Shown: positions 6,482-13,514, counted from the stretch's first letter. The stretch is DNA of 20,771 nt from Candidatus Bathyarchaeota archaeon (GCA_026967815.1 JAPUUO010000014.1:1-20771), one strand, 5' to 3'. Numbers and translations: made by a program. Notes: generated by a model from the sequence alone, not told the origin.

Positions 6482-7108
6482 GTGTCAAAGATCGAGTCTT
6501 CGATGAATTGGGTAGACGTTTCAGTCTTTGTGGAAATTAAGAATATGTTAGGGATGAAGCTGGCTGATAATGTTGGATCTGAGTCTGTGAGATTTGATGT
6601 TAGCGCGAAGTTGGAAGAGAAGGAGCGGCGAAGTGGGAAGGTTATTGTCCTGTTTGCGCTAACTGTACGGACTAAACCTAGTGTTGTGAAATACGAGGTT
6701 GGGGGTAGCGCAGTTTTGTCTGGTAAGGATGCACTAATCAGTAAGATGTTAGAAGTTGACCCAGAGAGTGGGGTTCCTTTTGTTTTTCACCGTGTGTATC
6801 AGCATGTTTTTACGGCGATTTATATGCTTGCTTCGCTCATGGGCACAATTTACCCTCCCTCTGATCTGCTTTCTTCTGGCGGACAAGGTATTCCTGTTAA
6901 GAGTTTAGTTGAGAGAGAGCAAGCCAACGTACCTAGGGTCGCTAACACAGTTGTATCAACTGAAACAGTTGAGGCGGGTGAGGTGCCTGAGACGGCTGAG
7001 GTGACTCCAACATACGAAGGAGCAACAACAGAACCAGCGAAGCCACCCGAACCTGCGGTTGAGCGTGAAGAACCACTTGCTCGGCAAACGGAAGATTCAG
7101 TCACCTAG
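6482..7108 (+). CDS. Unrecognised protein, possible SecB-like fold with Pro/Glu/Thr-rich tail
   Basis: Residues about 8-130 alternate beta-like strands (VSVFVEIKNMLG; SVRFDVSAKLEEK; KVIVLFALTVRTK; VKYEVGGSAVLSG) with a C-terminal amphipathic helix and PP loop (FVFHRVYQHVFTAIYMLASL then MGTIYPPSDLL). This order recalls SecB chaperones, where strands are followed by a helix and a G-x-x-PP-x-LP segment, but the match is by eye and weak. From about residue 150 the tail is Pro, Glu, Thr and Val rich and surely disordered. The start is uncertain: the frame is open from a TTG at 6428, with a GTG at 6482 and an ATG at 6503, none with a well-spaced ribosome site; GTG was taken because its distance from module D is nearest that in the sister promoters. 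Confidence 0.6.
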   Translation: MSKIESSMNWVDVSVFVEIKNMLGMKLADNVGSESVRFDVSAKLEEKERRSGKVIVLFALTVRTKPSVVKYEVGGSAVLSGKDALISKMLEVDPESGVPFVFHRVYQHVFTAIYMLASLMGTIYPPSDLLSSGGQGIPVKSLVEREQANVPRVANTVVSTETVEAGEVPETAEVTPTYEGATTEPAKPPEPAVEREEPLARQTEDSVT

Positions 7109-7266
7109 ATTGTATAAAAGTTATCTCCACTCTACCTGATTTAATCCTTTTTTCAAAAATGCCGTTTGCTGGTCAATAAAGCGTTTATCTAATTTGATTA
7201 CCAGACAAAAAATGTTTCGCAGTGTTGAAAGCTCAAATACTAGAAGCGTAAAGCTCAAACAAGCAA

Positions 7267-7280
7267 CGCTTAAATTTCGT
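7267..7280 (+). promoter_or_regulatory. TATA-type promoter of tRNA-Leu
   Basis: CGCTTAAATTTCG has a TTAAATTT box ending about 26 bp before the first tRNA base, the normal archaeal spacing for a tRNA transcript. Confidence 0.5.
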
Positions 7281-7303
7281 TTATGTTTGATTGTTTTCTG
7301 GAT

Positions 7304-7412
7304 GCGGCGGTAGCCAAGCCAGGTCAAAGGCGGAGGACTCAAGATCGGCGATGGCACCCAATGAGCTATCCTCTCCCGTAGGGGTTCGCCGGTTCGAATC
7401 CGGCCCGCCGCA
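7304..7412 (+). tRNA. tRNA-Leu(CAA) with a 24-nt archaeal intron
   Basis: All arms can be folded by hand. The acceptor stem GCGGCGG (7304-7310) pairs with CCGCCGC (7405-7411), with discriminator A at 7412. The T arm is GCCGG-TTCGAAT-CCGGC (7388-7404). The long variable arm has CCC-GTA-GGG, typical of class II tRNAs, and with discriminator A indicates leucine. The anticodon stem GAGGA (7333-7337) pairs with TCCTC (7369-7373). The spliced loop CT-CAA-GA gives anticodon CAA, decoding UUG. The mature length is 85 nt; CCA is not encoded. Its supply of a UUG decoder fits the several TTG/UUG codons and starts seen nearby, though that is not special. Confidence 0.95.
7344..7367 (+). other. tRNA intron at position 37/38 with bulge-helix-bulge motif
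   Basis: The central 4-bp helix is CTCA (7338-7341) with TGAG (7362-7365). It is flanked by 3-nt bulges AGA (7342-7344) and CTA (7366-7368). Cutting after the second bulge base on each side removes exactly 7344-7367 and restores a normal anticodon loop. This is the canonical archaeal splicing endonuclease substrate at the commonest position; the inner helix is weak. Confidence 0.88.
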
Positions 7413-7707
7413 TCAAGATTTCTAATTATTTTGAGCTTGTTTTTTGCCAAAAAAGGCTTAATTTGACGAGTCATCAGTAAGGTGGCAGTTTGAATACAAA
7501 CTTGCCGGTAAGAATCCCGTTGTGTTCCATGTATGCGTCGCAACTGGCTTTGAATAATCATTGATCAATATAATAGTTGAGGGAGACTGAATTTAACGTA
7601 ATTTCCCCCGCGCGCATAAAAATGGAAAGTTTCTAGAACCATTAATCATAATAGGCAGACAGCTTATCTGTATGTATTCATAATTGTGTGGAGTGAAGGG
7701 CGAAGTA
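7413..7707. other. Intergenic stretch between tRNA and YHS gene
   Basis: It holds a run of six T at 7440-7445, about 28 bases after the tRNA and suitable as its terminator. I see no further gene. The remainder must contain the promoter of the YHS gene, but no clear TATA box stands out. A long minus-strand frame across 7121-7561 runs through the tRNA and is not a gene. Confidence 0.5.
7440..7445 (+). terminator. T6 terminator of tRNA-Leu
   Basis: Six consecutive T follow GAGCTTG shortly after the tRNA 3' end. Oligo-T tracts without a hairpin are sufficient for archaeal termination. Confidence 0.45.
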
Positions 7708-7851
7708 ATGCCTAGGGATCCTGTCTGCGGTATGATTCTGGATGAAAGGACATCCAAATTTAAGATCAAACATGAAGGAGAAACGTATTATTTCTGCAGT
7801 GTGAAATGCAAGAAGAAATTCAAAAGGAATCGAAGGAAATTTGTAAAGTAG
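7708..7851 (+). CDS. YHS-domain mini-protein, 47 aa
   Basis: This small gene reads MPRDPVCGMILDERTSK and then a middle part ending GETYYFCSVKCKKKFKRN. DPVCGM, the YYFCS-x-x-C motif and the following K-KF match the YHS domain, a small treble-clef-like metal-binding module with cysteines at residues 7, 30 and 34. YHS domains occur at the ends of copper or heavy-metal ATPases, in soluble methane or toluene monooxygenases, and as stand-alone proteins thought to bind metals (family knowledge). Here the domain is the whole protein. The ATG follows a GAAGG-like ribosome site; an in-frame GTG at 7693 is possible. It converges on the SSB gene, 21 bp apart. Confidence 0.85.
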   Translation: MPRDPVCGMILDERTSKFKIKHEGETYYFCSVKCKKKFKRNRRKFVK

Positions 7852-7872
7852 ATTATTATGCTTGCCGTGTGT

Positions 7873-8361
7873 TTAGTATCTTCTGCGTTGCTGGTAACCG
7901 CTTCTTTCGCCGTATCTTCTTCCGCCATATCTGGGTTGCCGATCAGACCTATAACGCCTTTCTTGTTCGTATCGTTTGTCAGATAAATTGTTATCTGTGT
8001 TCACTTTTGTAATTGGGGATTCTTCTAGGAGTTCGAAGCTGCCGTATCTTCCTGTGTTTAGGCGCATGTTACCTCTGAACAAGTTCACGTAACCATTGTT
8101 AATGCGTAGCGTGGCTTCTTCATTTACCTTGTCTATATTGTCGTCCCAGAGCGTTAGGAATACGCATCCCGTTTCATCTCCGACCAAGGCGTCAGCAACT
8201 CTGCGTACAGAATAGTCTCTTCCTGTGACATTCCTAACTGGACTCTTGGAAATCACCTTCACAATCGTGTTCACTTCTCTCGAATTTGGAGTTAATTTCT
8301 CTACCTTTATCAACTCTTTACTTTCCGATGTCTCTTCACCTGACATATCTTTCACACTCAT
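7873..8361 (-). CDS. ssb: Single-stranded DNA-binding protein, crenarchaeal single-OB type
   Basis: Residues about 18-120 form one OB fold: VEKLTPNSREVNTIVKVISK, then RRVADALVGDETGCVFLTLW and ATLRINNGYVNLFRGNMRLN. VGDETG-x-V-x-LTLW is the signature of Sulfolobus SSB and its relatives. The C-terminal 40 residues are Arg, Tyr and Gly rich (RYGGRRYGERSGYQQRRRY). This differs from the acidic C-terminal tail of bacterial SSBs and resembles the RG-rich spacer of crenarchaeal SSB, but here the protein ends in basic residues. It coats single-stranded DNA in replication and repair, or may bind RNA. The ATG has no ribosome site but has a TATA-like TTAAAAA about 30 bases upstream, so a very short leader is likely; an ATG five codons later is an alternative. 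Confidence 0.88.
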   Translation of the reverse strand: MSVKDMSGEETSESKELIKVEKLTPNSREVNTIVKVISKSPVRNVTGRDYSVRRVADALVGDETGCVFLTLWDDNIDKVNEEATLRINNGYVNLFRGNMRLNTGRYGSFELLEESPITKVNTDNNLSDKRYEQERRYRSDRQPRYGGRRYGERSGYQQRRRY

Positions 8362-8389
8362 TTCGGTTCGTTATGACCATTAAGAACGT

Positions 8390-8405
8390 AGTTTTTAAGG
8401 GTTGC
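8390..8405 (-). promoter_or_regulatory. TATA-type promoter of ssb
   Basis: On the minus strand, GCAACCCTTAAAAACTACG contains a BRE-like purine/C stretch and TTAAAAA centred near 8395. That places transcription start only about seven bases before the ATG. Confidence 0.5.
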
Positions 8406-8524
8406 GATACAAATATATCAATTGCGTAATGTGAAGATGTTAGATGCTACGTATAAATTCTATGACCTACGGCAACGTGAAATGCATTTAGATCCAGAAA
8501 ACAATTATATCATGAAAATAACGA

Positions 8525-9061
8525 TCAGATAGTTGATTGCTTGGAAGCGTCTGATGAAAATGCTTTCGCGGTGTTCTGAAGTTCCTTTGTGACGAATGAC
8601 ATGAACTTAACACGTGATTCGATATTTTGTCGATGTAACGTGACAAGTCTCTTTAATTTTGGAATAATATCATGGGTAATCTTGAGAAGAAGTTCACGGT
8701 GTCTCTGCTCTTCTAAGTTTATTGGCCTCATTCTACCATCTGGATAGAGGATGAGAAGTTGACCAGTGAGGTCCAAGCTTGCGTGGCTTACAGTTCCCCA
8801 TTCTTTTGGTAATAGTGCGGTTGAAATTGGCAGGGTTTGAGCAAAAGGCTTCATAATCTTATGGAGGGCTGCAAAGAACTCTCTGACAAGCATGTTTTCT
8901 TCTGCTGTAAGTTCGGAGATTTGACCTGTTTCTTCACGTATCTCGTTTAGAGTTTCGAAAGGATCACCGAGGCTTTTCTCTTCCATTTCGGGGCTTGACC
9001 TATCTTCAATTTGGGAATCTCTTGCACTTCTTTCTTCTTCGAGAAACTGTTCATTACTCAT
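8525..9061 (-). CDS. Coiled-coil protein of unknown function, 178 aa; paralogue of the 5042-5662 product, divergent from MoxR/VWA
   Basis: An acidic, disordered N terminus (1-35) leads into TLNEIREETGQISELTAEEN, a helical region to residue 75, LPISTALLPKEWGTV, a short beta-like stretch (LDLTGQLLILYPDG), and a C-terminal helix pair with HDIIPKLKRLVTLHRQNIESRV. EET-Q-SE sits at residues 43-50, identical in position to the 5042 product, and IIP-L, T-x-x-R and SR also align, so the two are homologues. No membrane segment or catalytic motif is visible. AGAGG lies six bases before the ATG. It is transcribed away from the MoxR/VWA genes from a shared control region, which suggests it is a partner or adaptor of that machine. 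Confidence 0.75.
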   Translation of the reverse strand: MSNEQFLEEERSARDSQIEDRSSPEMEEKSLGDPFETLNEIREETGQISELTAEENMLVREFFAALHKIMKPFAQTLPISTALLPKEWGTVSHASLDLTGQLLILYPDGRMRPINLEEQRHRELLLKITHDIIPKLKRLVTLHRQNIESRVKFMSFVTKELQNTAKAFSSDASKQSTI

Positions 9062-9106
9062 GAATATCCTCTTTGAAGTTGGAGGGGAAGTCAGTTAAAG
9101 GATTTG

Positions 9107-9118
9107 TATGTCGCACGA
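9107..9118 (-). promoter_or_regulatory. TCG-NN-CGACATA motif at the promoter of the 8525-9061 gene
   Basis: Read towards the gene, TCGTGCGACATA is followed by CAAATCCTTTAAC, an A/T-rich promoter-like stretch. Ten of twelve bases equal the motif facing the MoxR gene, and both have a palindromic TCG-NN-CGA core. Confidence 0.5.
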
Positions 9119-9241
9119 TTCTTCGCACACTTTCAATGTTTGTGCATGTGAGTTCACGTAGAATGTGAATTGCGTCGATAGGCGTGTTTTCCGTAGCTTG
9201 AGGGTATCGTGTTAGTGGTGCAAATAATTTTGAGTCGTAAG

Positions 9242-9262
9242 TCGCACGACATAATATTTATA
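9242..9262 (+). promoter_or_regulatory. TCG-NN-CGACATA motif and TATA box of the MoxR/VWA operon
   Basis: TCGCACGACATA (9242-9253) runs straight into TATTTATA (9255-9262), the TATA box. Transcription would start near 9285, leaving about 15 bases of leader that include GAGG before the GTG at 9300. The operator-like motif touches the BRE position, where it could block or aid TFB binding. Confidence 0.55.
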
Positions 9263-9299
9263 TCGCCTCCACTCTATAGTTTTTGATGAGGCTGAAATC

Positions 9300-10313
9300 G
9301 TGTCTCTTCAAACCCGGGGGTCAGACCCGGCGGACAACGGAGTAATACATGTTAAAAGAAATGGCGCGAGAATCAGTGTGCGATTAAATAGGAAAAAATC
9401 TGAGACAAGGTCACCTCTTAATGATTTATATAATGTTAACCTCAAAAAATATGATCTTCATCCAAATTACGAATTCCCTGAGAAGATTAGAGGTTTAATT
9501 CCTGAAGGTACACCACCATACATCCAAGGCGATCATGATTACGTTAAGCAAATGATAAGAGCACTTTACTACTTCAAACAGTGCGCGTTAATTGGTCCAT
9601 CTGGAACAGGAAAGACACATATCGCGTACCTTGTTGCTGAACTTACAGGGTTGCCTATGTATGAAGTAAACTGTGGTCTTCAAACATCGTCATATGACCT
9701 TATAGGGCGATATATCGGGCTTGGCAAAGAAAACTGGATCGATGGACCGCTGGTTTCCTGGCTCAGAAATGGAGGTTTAATGTATTTGGATGAAGCTAAC
9801 ATGATGAAACAGGATGTCGCCACTAGGTTAAACCCTGTACTTGACACGAGGGGACATATGGTGATTACGGAAAAAGATGGCGAAATCGTCAAGCGTCACA
9901 AATTCGGATACGTAATCATTACCATGAACCCATTCTCATCAGAGTTCGCTGGAACCAAACCCATGAACGCAGCCTTCAGAAGGCGCATGAGTGTGTGGAT
10001 AGGGTTTGACTATCCAAGCGTTGGAGATAGAATTCTCCCTGAAGAAGCCCAGCTGATAACAAAAAAAGGTGTAGATGAAAACACGGCGTTTGAGATTCTT
10101 AGAGTTGGAGCAGAGATGCGGAGGCAGTATAAAGAAGGGGACTTACCTTACGGGCCTTCACTTGGAGATTTGATGCACTGGGCGGTTCTGATTAGCGACG
10201 GTCTGGATCCCCTAGCGGCTGCTGAGGAAACAATAATTGCCTTGACCAGTGATAGCGTCGAAGTGCAAGGTGATGTGAGAAGAATCATCGAAAGCGTTTT
10301 CAAGAGCGATTAG
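9300..10313 (+). CDS. MoxR-type AAA+ ATPase
   Basis: After a 95-residue N-terminal part that is partly basic, the AAA+ core shows Walker A GPSGTGKT (99-106), Walker B GGLMYLDEAN (158-167, D164/E165), sensor 1 VIITMNP (205-211) and arginines at 227-229 (AAFRRRM) as arginine-finger candidates. A helical lid with SLGDLMHWAVLISDGLDP follows. The sequence style is that of the CbbQ/NorQ/GvpN branch of the MoxR family. These hexamers use ATP to remodel or activate target proteins, normally with a VWA-domain partner (family knowledge). The partner is the next gene, 41 bp downstream. GTG is the start, with GAGG eight bases before it. The target is unknown: no Rubisco, nitric-oxide reductase or gas-vesicle structural gene is in the window. 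Confidence 0.9.
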   Translation: MSLQTRGSDPADNGVIHVKRNGARISVRLNRKKSETRSPLNDLYNVNLKKYDLHPNYEFPEKIRGLIPEGTPPYIQGDHDYVKQMIRALYYFKQCALIGPSGTGKTHIAYLVAELTGLPMYEVNCGLQTSSYDLIGRYIGLGKENWIDGPLVSWLRNGGLMYLDEANMMKQDVATRLNPVLDTRGHMVITEKDGEIVKRHKFGYVIITMNPFSSEFAGTKPMNAAFRRRMSVWIGFDYPSVGDRILPEEAQLITKKGVDENTAFEILRVGAEMRRQYKEGDLPYGPSLGDLMHWAVLISDGLDPLAAAEETIIALTSDSVEVQGDVRRIIESVFKSD

Positions 10314-10354
10314 CTGGTCACTGGTTTCAATCAAACATAATAACGGTGGTTCAA

Positions 10355-12073
10355 ATGGGTTACTTTGAATATGCCTGGTCTTTGTTCTTCGAAAAAGACA
10401 AGTTCAAGACCAAATTGCTCATCGACCCAACATTTGATCAGCCAATTCTCGCCCGTGACGAAGTTGGATTTGTCATAGTTTTGCCAGAACCTATTACACA
10501 TCAAGAGGAGGAAACGATTTCATTCTTGGGATATCGATTTCCAACAGGATCTGAGGGGAAGTTGCTAGTTGTCAAACTATTCAAAGCTTGTGTTTTTCAC
10601 CTTAGTGCACACGTTGCTGTTTCAGATTTTGAGGTGTACTCTGACTGGGAGAAGCAGAAGGATAATCGTCTTGCAAAGTTTTCGGAGTCACTAGTTGAAG
10701 ATACTAAGGTCAACGCGTATATTTTGACGCGTTATCCAGATAAGCTTTCAGACATAGCTTTCGCTAACTCTCTTGCCTTCAAGAGATCGAGGTCTCTTGG
10801 AAGAATTTGGAATCCAGCAAGTAGAGTCATGGGTGCATTGTTGATGCAACTGAATATGGGTGTGATTAAGGGCGATGTGAGAACAAAGGAATGGGAAACA
10901 GTTAGCCAAGTAATGAATCAACTGACGCAACTACGGCGCAAATTCATTGAATATTTTGCGAGTAACCATTTCAATGATGACAAAATGAGTTTAAGAGCTG
11001 CAGATGAGACTTATCATGCTCTTGAATGTTATGGACCTGTACTGGAAGTTCCATCACTTCCCCATACAGAACATTTGGAACACTCCATCCTTTTTCCTCA
11101 ATATCGAGTGCAACCTGACAATGGAGCCAGCGAGGTTTTCAGCAAATGTTTGGCAACACTAGGAGAAGATTCAACTGACGCGCAACGCAGAATTGAGCAA
11201 AAGGCAGTTGAAGCGGAGGCTTTTCAGGTCTTTGATTCCTTGTCTCGCGAAAAGGGCAAAGAGGAAAAGATTCTTAGCAGATATGAAGCACTTGCCTTTC
11301 TAACTAGATTCAAGTCAATCGGCTTTCCACGTGAAGATCACACGGAATTCCTTAGAACGCGGGCAGCAACTAAAAGCGAAACAAGGAGGCTCATTAGTAG
11401 CCTCATGGTGGGGTTTGATGCTTTAGACGAGGATCCCAGAAAGATGTATGGAGTCTTAGATCTTCAAGAAATCATACAGGTTATGGCCAGCAAGAATCCG
11501 AGAATGGATGTTTTCATGCGGGACGAGAATATAGGTAAGAGCTATGCATGGGTCGTCCTTCTCGATGCAAGCAGAAGCATGAGCCCCATCGCCGATGATG
11601 CTCGAAACCTGAGCATATGTCTTGCCGAGACTGCAAAGGAACTGTTAATAGATTCTTCTTCTTGGGGGCTTTATGCATTTAACGATCGGTTTCTCATTTT
11701 GAAAGATCCAACAGAAAGATATGGGTCTAAAACAAAAGCAAGGATTGGGGCATTAAGGTTCGAAGGTCTTACTTACATGCCTGATGCGCTTCATCTTGCG
11801 GGGGAATTTCTAAAGAAGAGAAGTGAAAATCTTAGGCTCGTGACCATTCTATCTGATGGATGGCCCTACGGCTACTCGAAAATAGATGATGCCCTTAAAG
11901 GAACTCTCAAATTTCTCAAAAAATCAGGTATTGTTGTCATCGGCATCGGAGTTAAGACTAATAGAATGGAAAATTTATTTAGGACGAATTGCGCAGTCAA
12001 AGAGCCGAGGGACTTGACGAAGAGATTTCCAAACTTGTTTCTAGAGGCCAGCCGAGGTGCGGTGGGCCTTTAG
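10355..12073 (+). CDS. VWA-domain (MIDAS) partner of the MoxR ATPase
   Basis: The C-terminal third is a von Willebrand factor A domain: WVVLLDASRSMSPI holds the metal site DASRS (404-408), followed by T473 (GLTYMPDAL) and D501 (TILSDGWPYG), so all three parts of the MIDAS are intact. The N-terminal 390 residues are mostly helical and unlike a named domain, as in CbbO/NorD-type partners, though I would not assign it to either. No signal peptide or membrane helix is seen, so the protein is cytoplasmic. In this family the VWA protein couples the ATPase to its substrate (family knowledge). ATG at 10355 was preferred over an upstream GTG (10346) because GGTGGT lies five bases before it. Confidence 0.88.
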   Translation: MGYFEYAWSLFFEKDKFKTKLLIDPTFDQPILARDEVGFVIVLPEPITHQEEETISFLGYRFPTGSEGKLLVVKLFKACVFHLSAHVAVSDFEVYSDWEKQKDNRLAKFSESLVEDTKVNAYILTRYPDKLSDIAFANSLAFKRSRSLGRIWNPASRVMGALLMQLNMGVIKGDVRTKEWETVSQVMNQLTQLRRKFIEYFASNHFNDDKMSLRAADETYHALECYGPVLEVPSLPHTEHLEHSILFPQYRVQPDNGASEVFSKCLATLGEDSTDAQRRIEQKAVEAEAFQVFDSLSREKGKEEKILSRYEALAFLTRFKSIGFPREDHTEFLRTRAATKSETRRLISSLMVGFDALDEDPRKMYGVLDLQEIIQVMASKNPRMDVFMRDENIGKSYAWVVLLDASRSMSPIADDARNLSICLAETAKELLIDSSSWGLYAFNDRFLILKDPTERYGSKTKARIGALRFEGLTYMPDALHLAGEFLKKRSENLRLVTILSDGWPYGYSKIDDALKGTLKFLKKSGIVVIGIGVKTNRMENLFRTNCAVKEPRDLTKRFPNLFLEASRGAVGL

Positions 12074-12215
12074 GAAATAGATGTCCGGAGAATAGACTGC
12101 GCACAAACGTCAGATCTTTGATGTAAGAATTAAGACGAGACAGTCCGTTCTTACTAGGTGAGTATTGTTAATGTTTATATATTAACTTGTAGTTGTCATT
12201 TTGGGCGCTGCAGAA
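12074..12215 (+). promoter_or_regulatory. Promoter region of the ribosomal protein cluster
   Basis: TTTATATATT at 12174-12183 is a strong archaeal TATA box, about 33 bp before the eL42 ATG. GTTAAT (12167-12172) and ATTAAC (12181-12186) form a 6-bp inverted repeat that brackets the box. Confidence 0.6.
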
Positions 12216-12515
12216 ATGAAGCTATCAAAAGAAATCAGAGTTTATTGTTCAACTTGCAAAAAACATATAGTTCACACAGTGAGCGTAGTCAGCGTAAGCC
12301 GCAAGAGAGGTAAACTGTCAAAGGGTGAAAGACAAAAATCTCGCGGGACACGAGGACATGGGGGGCATGGAAAATTCTCCAAAGTGCCTGTCAGCAAGAT
12401 GGCAAGAAGGTCTAAAACAACACGGAAAATTCCAATAAAGCTAACATGCAAAGAATGCGGAAAAGCAAGCCAGCGGTCACTGGGACGCATGAAAAAAACT
12501 GAAATCAAAAGATAA
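12216..12515 (+). CDS. rpl44e: 50S ribosomal protein eL42 (L44e)
   Basis: MKLSKEIRVYCSTCKKHIVHTV at the start and the later LTCKECGKASQRS supply the two CxxC pairs of the zinc ribbon. The central basic Gly/Lys-rich loop (RGTRGHGGHGKFSKVPVSK) is the region that approaches the E-site tRNA end. I chose the ATG at 12216 because known eL42 proteins begin with a short M-K-x-P/S-KEIR; a TTG five codons earlier would add a GAAE extension. Transcription from the TATA box makes a leader of only about 10 bases. Archaeal genomes often place eS27 next to eL42, but here the SPOUT gene follows. Confidence 0.93.
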   Translation: MKLSKEIRVYCSTCKKHIVHTVSVVSVSRKRGKLSKGERQKSRGTRGHGGHGKFSKVPVSKMARRSKTTRKIPIKLTCKECGKASQRSLGRMKKTEIKR

Positions 12516-12559
12516 GCTTTAGTATGTAGTCAATTTTAAGAGTTTTTTGGCTGACTCTT

Positions 12560-13441
12560 TTGAAAACACTAAAAGAGGCATCCTTGCCTATACAACGAAC
12601 ACAGAAGGTTTCTATAGCCATACCGGCTTCTTTTATTTCGGATATTCCTCACCTAAGAGAGAAAACATTCAGAACAGGTCTAGTCGGGCGTGCAGCCGCA
12701 ATTTTCCGAATAGATGAGGTTATTGTTTACCCAGATATGCCGAATGTTGACCAAACCAGAGACGTTGAACTGATAGTTTTGATTCTCTCTTACATAGAGA
12801 CCCCACAATATTTGCGCAAGAAACTGTTTAGAATTAGGTCGGAACTGCGCTATGCTGGTGTTTTGCCACCCTTGCGTACGCCCCATCACCCAGTAATCAA
12901 CCGTTTAAAGAAGCTTGACATTGGAGAATACCGTGAAGGAATTGTTGTCTCTTCCTCCATAAAAGGGTCATTCGTAGATGTTGGCGTGGAACAGCCGGCT
13001 TTGATACAGGGAAAACAGTTGCCACTAAACACACGAGTAACCGTGGAAATCACTCGACTTCAGAAACAATTTTTGGCAATTTTGGTAAGTCGAGAAAAAC
13101 CGAAAACATATTGGGGTTATAAAGTAGCGACGTCTAACGTTCCGTTGGGACAATTAGTGAAGAGAAAGGGCTTTGACTTAGTAATTATGACTTCCCGAAT
13201 GGGAAAGGCAATAATAGAAGTCATGGAAAAACTGAGAGAAAAGTGGAAAGTTTCCGATAATGTTTTGGTGGCCTTTGGGGCTCCCGCCCAAGGATTGTAT
13301 GAAATTTTGGCGCATGAACGATTAAAACTGGAAGAGATTTCCCACTTTATTCTGAATACCATTCCATGTCAGGGAACAAAAACTGTTCGAACAGAAGAGG
13401 CAATATACACTACTTTAGCCATCTTGAATACACTTCGATAG
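12560..13441 (+). CDS. SPOUT RNA methyltransferase, COG2106 / DUF171 family
   Basis: The family signature is complete: YLRKKLFRIRSELRYAGVLPPL then TPHHP (about residues 80-113), an inserted OB-like domain (EGIVVSSSIKGSFVDVG), then WGYKVATSN, the trefoil-knot SAM site VAFGAPAQGLYEIL, and NTIPCQGTKTVRTEEAIYTTLAILN. The family is annotated as a putative RNA (uridine-N3) methyltransferase, related to human C9orf114/SPOUT1; its archaeal substrate, perhaps 23S rRNA, is not settled. Its place directly before uL3 is widespread in archaea and points to a ribosome role. TTG at 12560 is the start, with no clear ribosome site but a TTTTAAGAG box about 28 bases upstream, so leaderless translation is likely. 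Confidence 0.88.
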   Translation: MKTLKEASLPIQRTQKVSIAIPASFISDIPHLREKTFRTGLVGRAAAIFRIDEVIVYPDMPNVDQTRDVELIVLILSYIETPQYLRKKLFRIRSELRYAGVLPPLRTPHHPVINRLKKLDIGEYREGIVVSSSIKGSFVDVGVEQPALIQGKQLPLNTRVTVEITRLQKQFLAILVSREKPKTYWGYKVATSNVPLGQLVKRKGFDLVIMTSRMGKAIIEVMEKLREKWKVSDNVLVAFGAPAQGLYEILAHERLKLEEISHFILNTIPCQGTKTVRTEEAIYTTLAILNTLR

Positions 13442-13465
13442 ACTAATCCCGCCAAAGAATTCGTA

Positions 13466-13477
13466 ACCTTTATAACT
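13466..13477 (+). promoter_or_regulatory. TATA-type promoter of the uL3-uL4-uL23 genes
   Basis: AACCTTTATAACTTG has TTTATAAC at 13469-13476, placing transcription start near 13497, with an 18-base leader holding GGTGA before the GTG start. Confidence 0.5.
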
Positions 13478-13514
13478 TGACATTCTAACTTGAGAAAGGA
13501 CAGGGTGAAAACCT

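Noticed and set aside
7121..7561. A 146-codon minus-strand open frame
   Set aside because: It runs straight through the tRNA-Leu gene on the other strand and has no family resemblance, promoter or ribosome site.
9300..12073. Gas-vesicle (GvpN) or Rubisco-activase (CbbQ/CbbO) identity for the AAA/VWA pair
   Set aside because: The ATPase resembles that broad branch, but no gvpA-type, Rubisco or nitric-oxide reductase gene is in the window, so a specific name is not supported.
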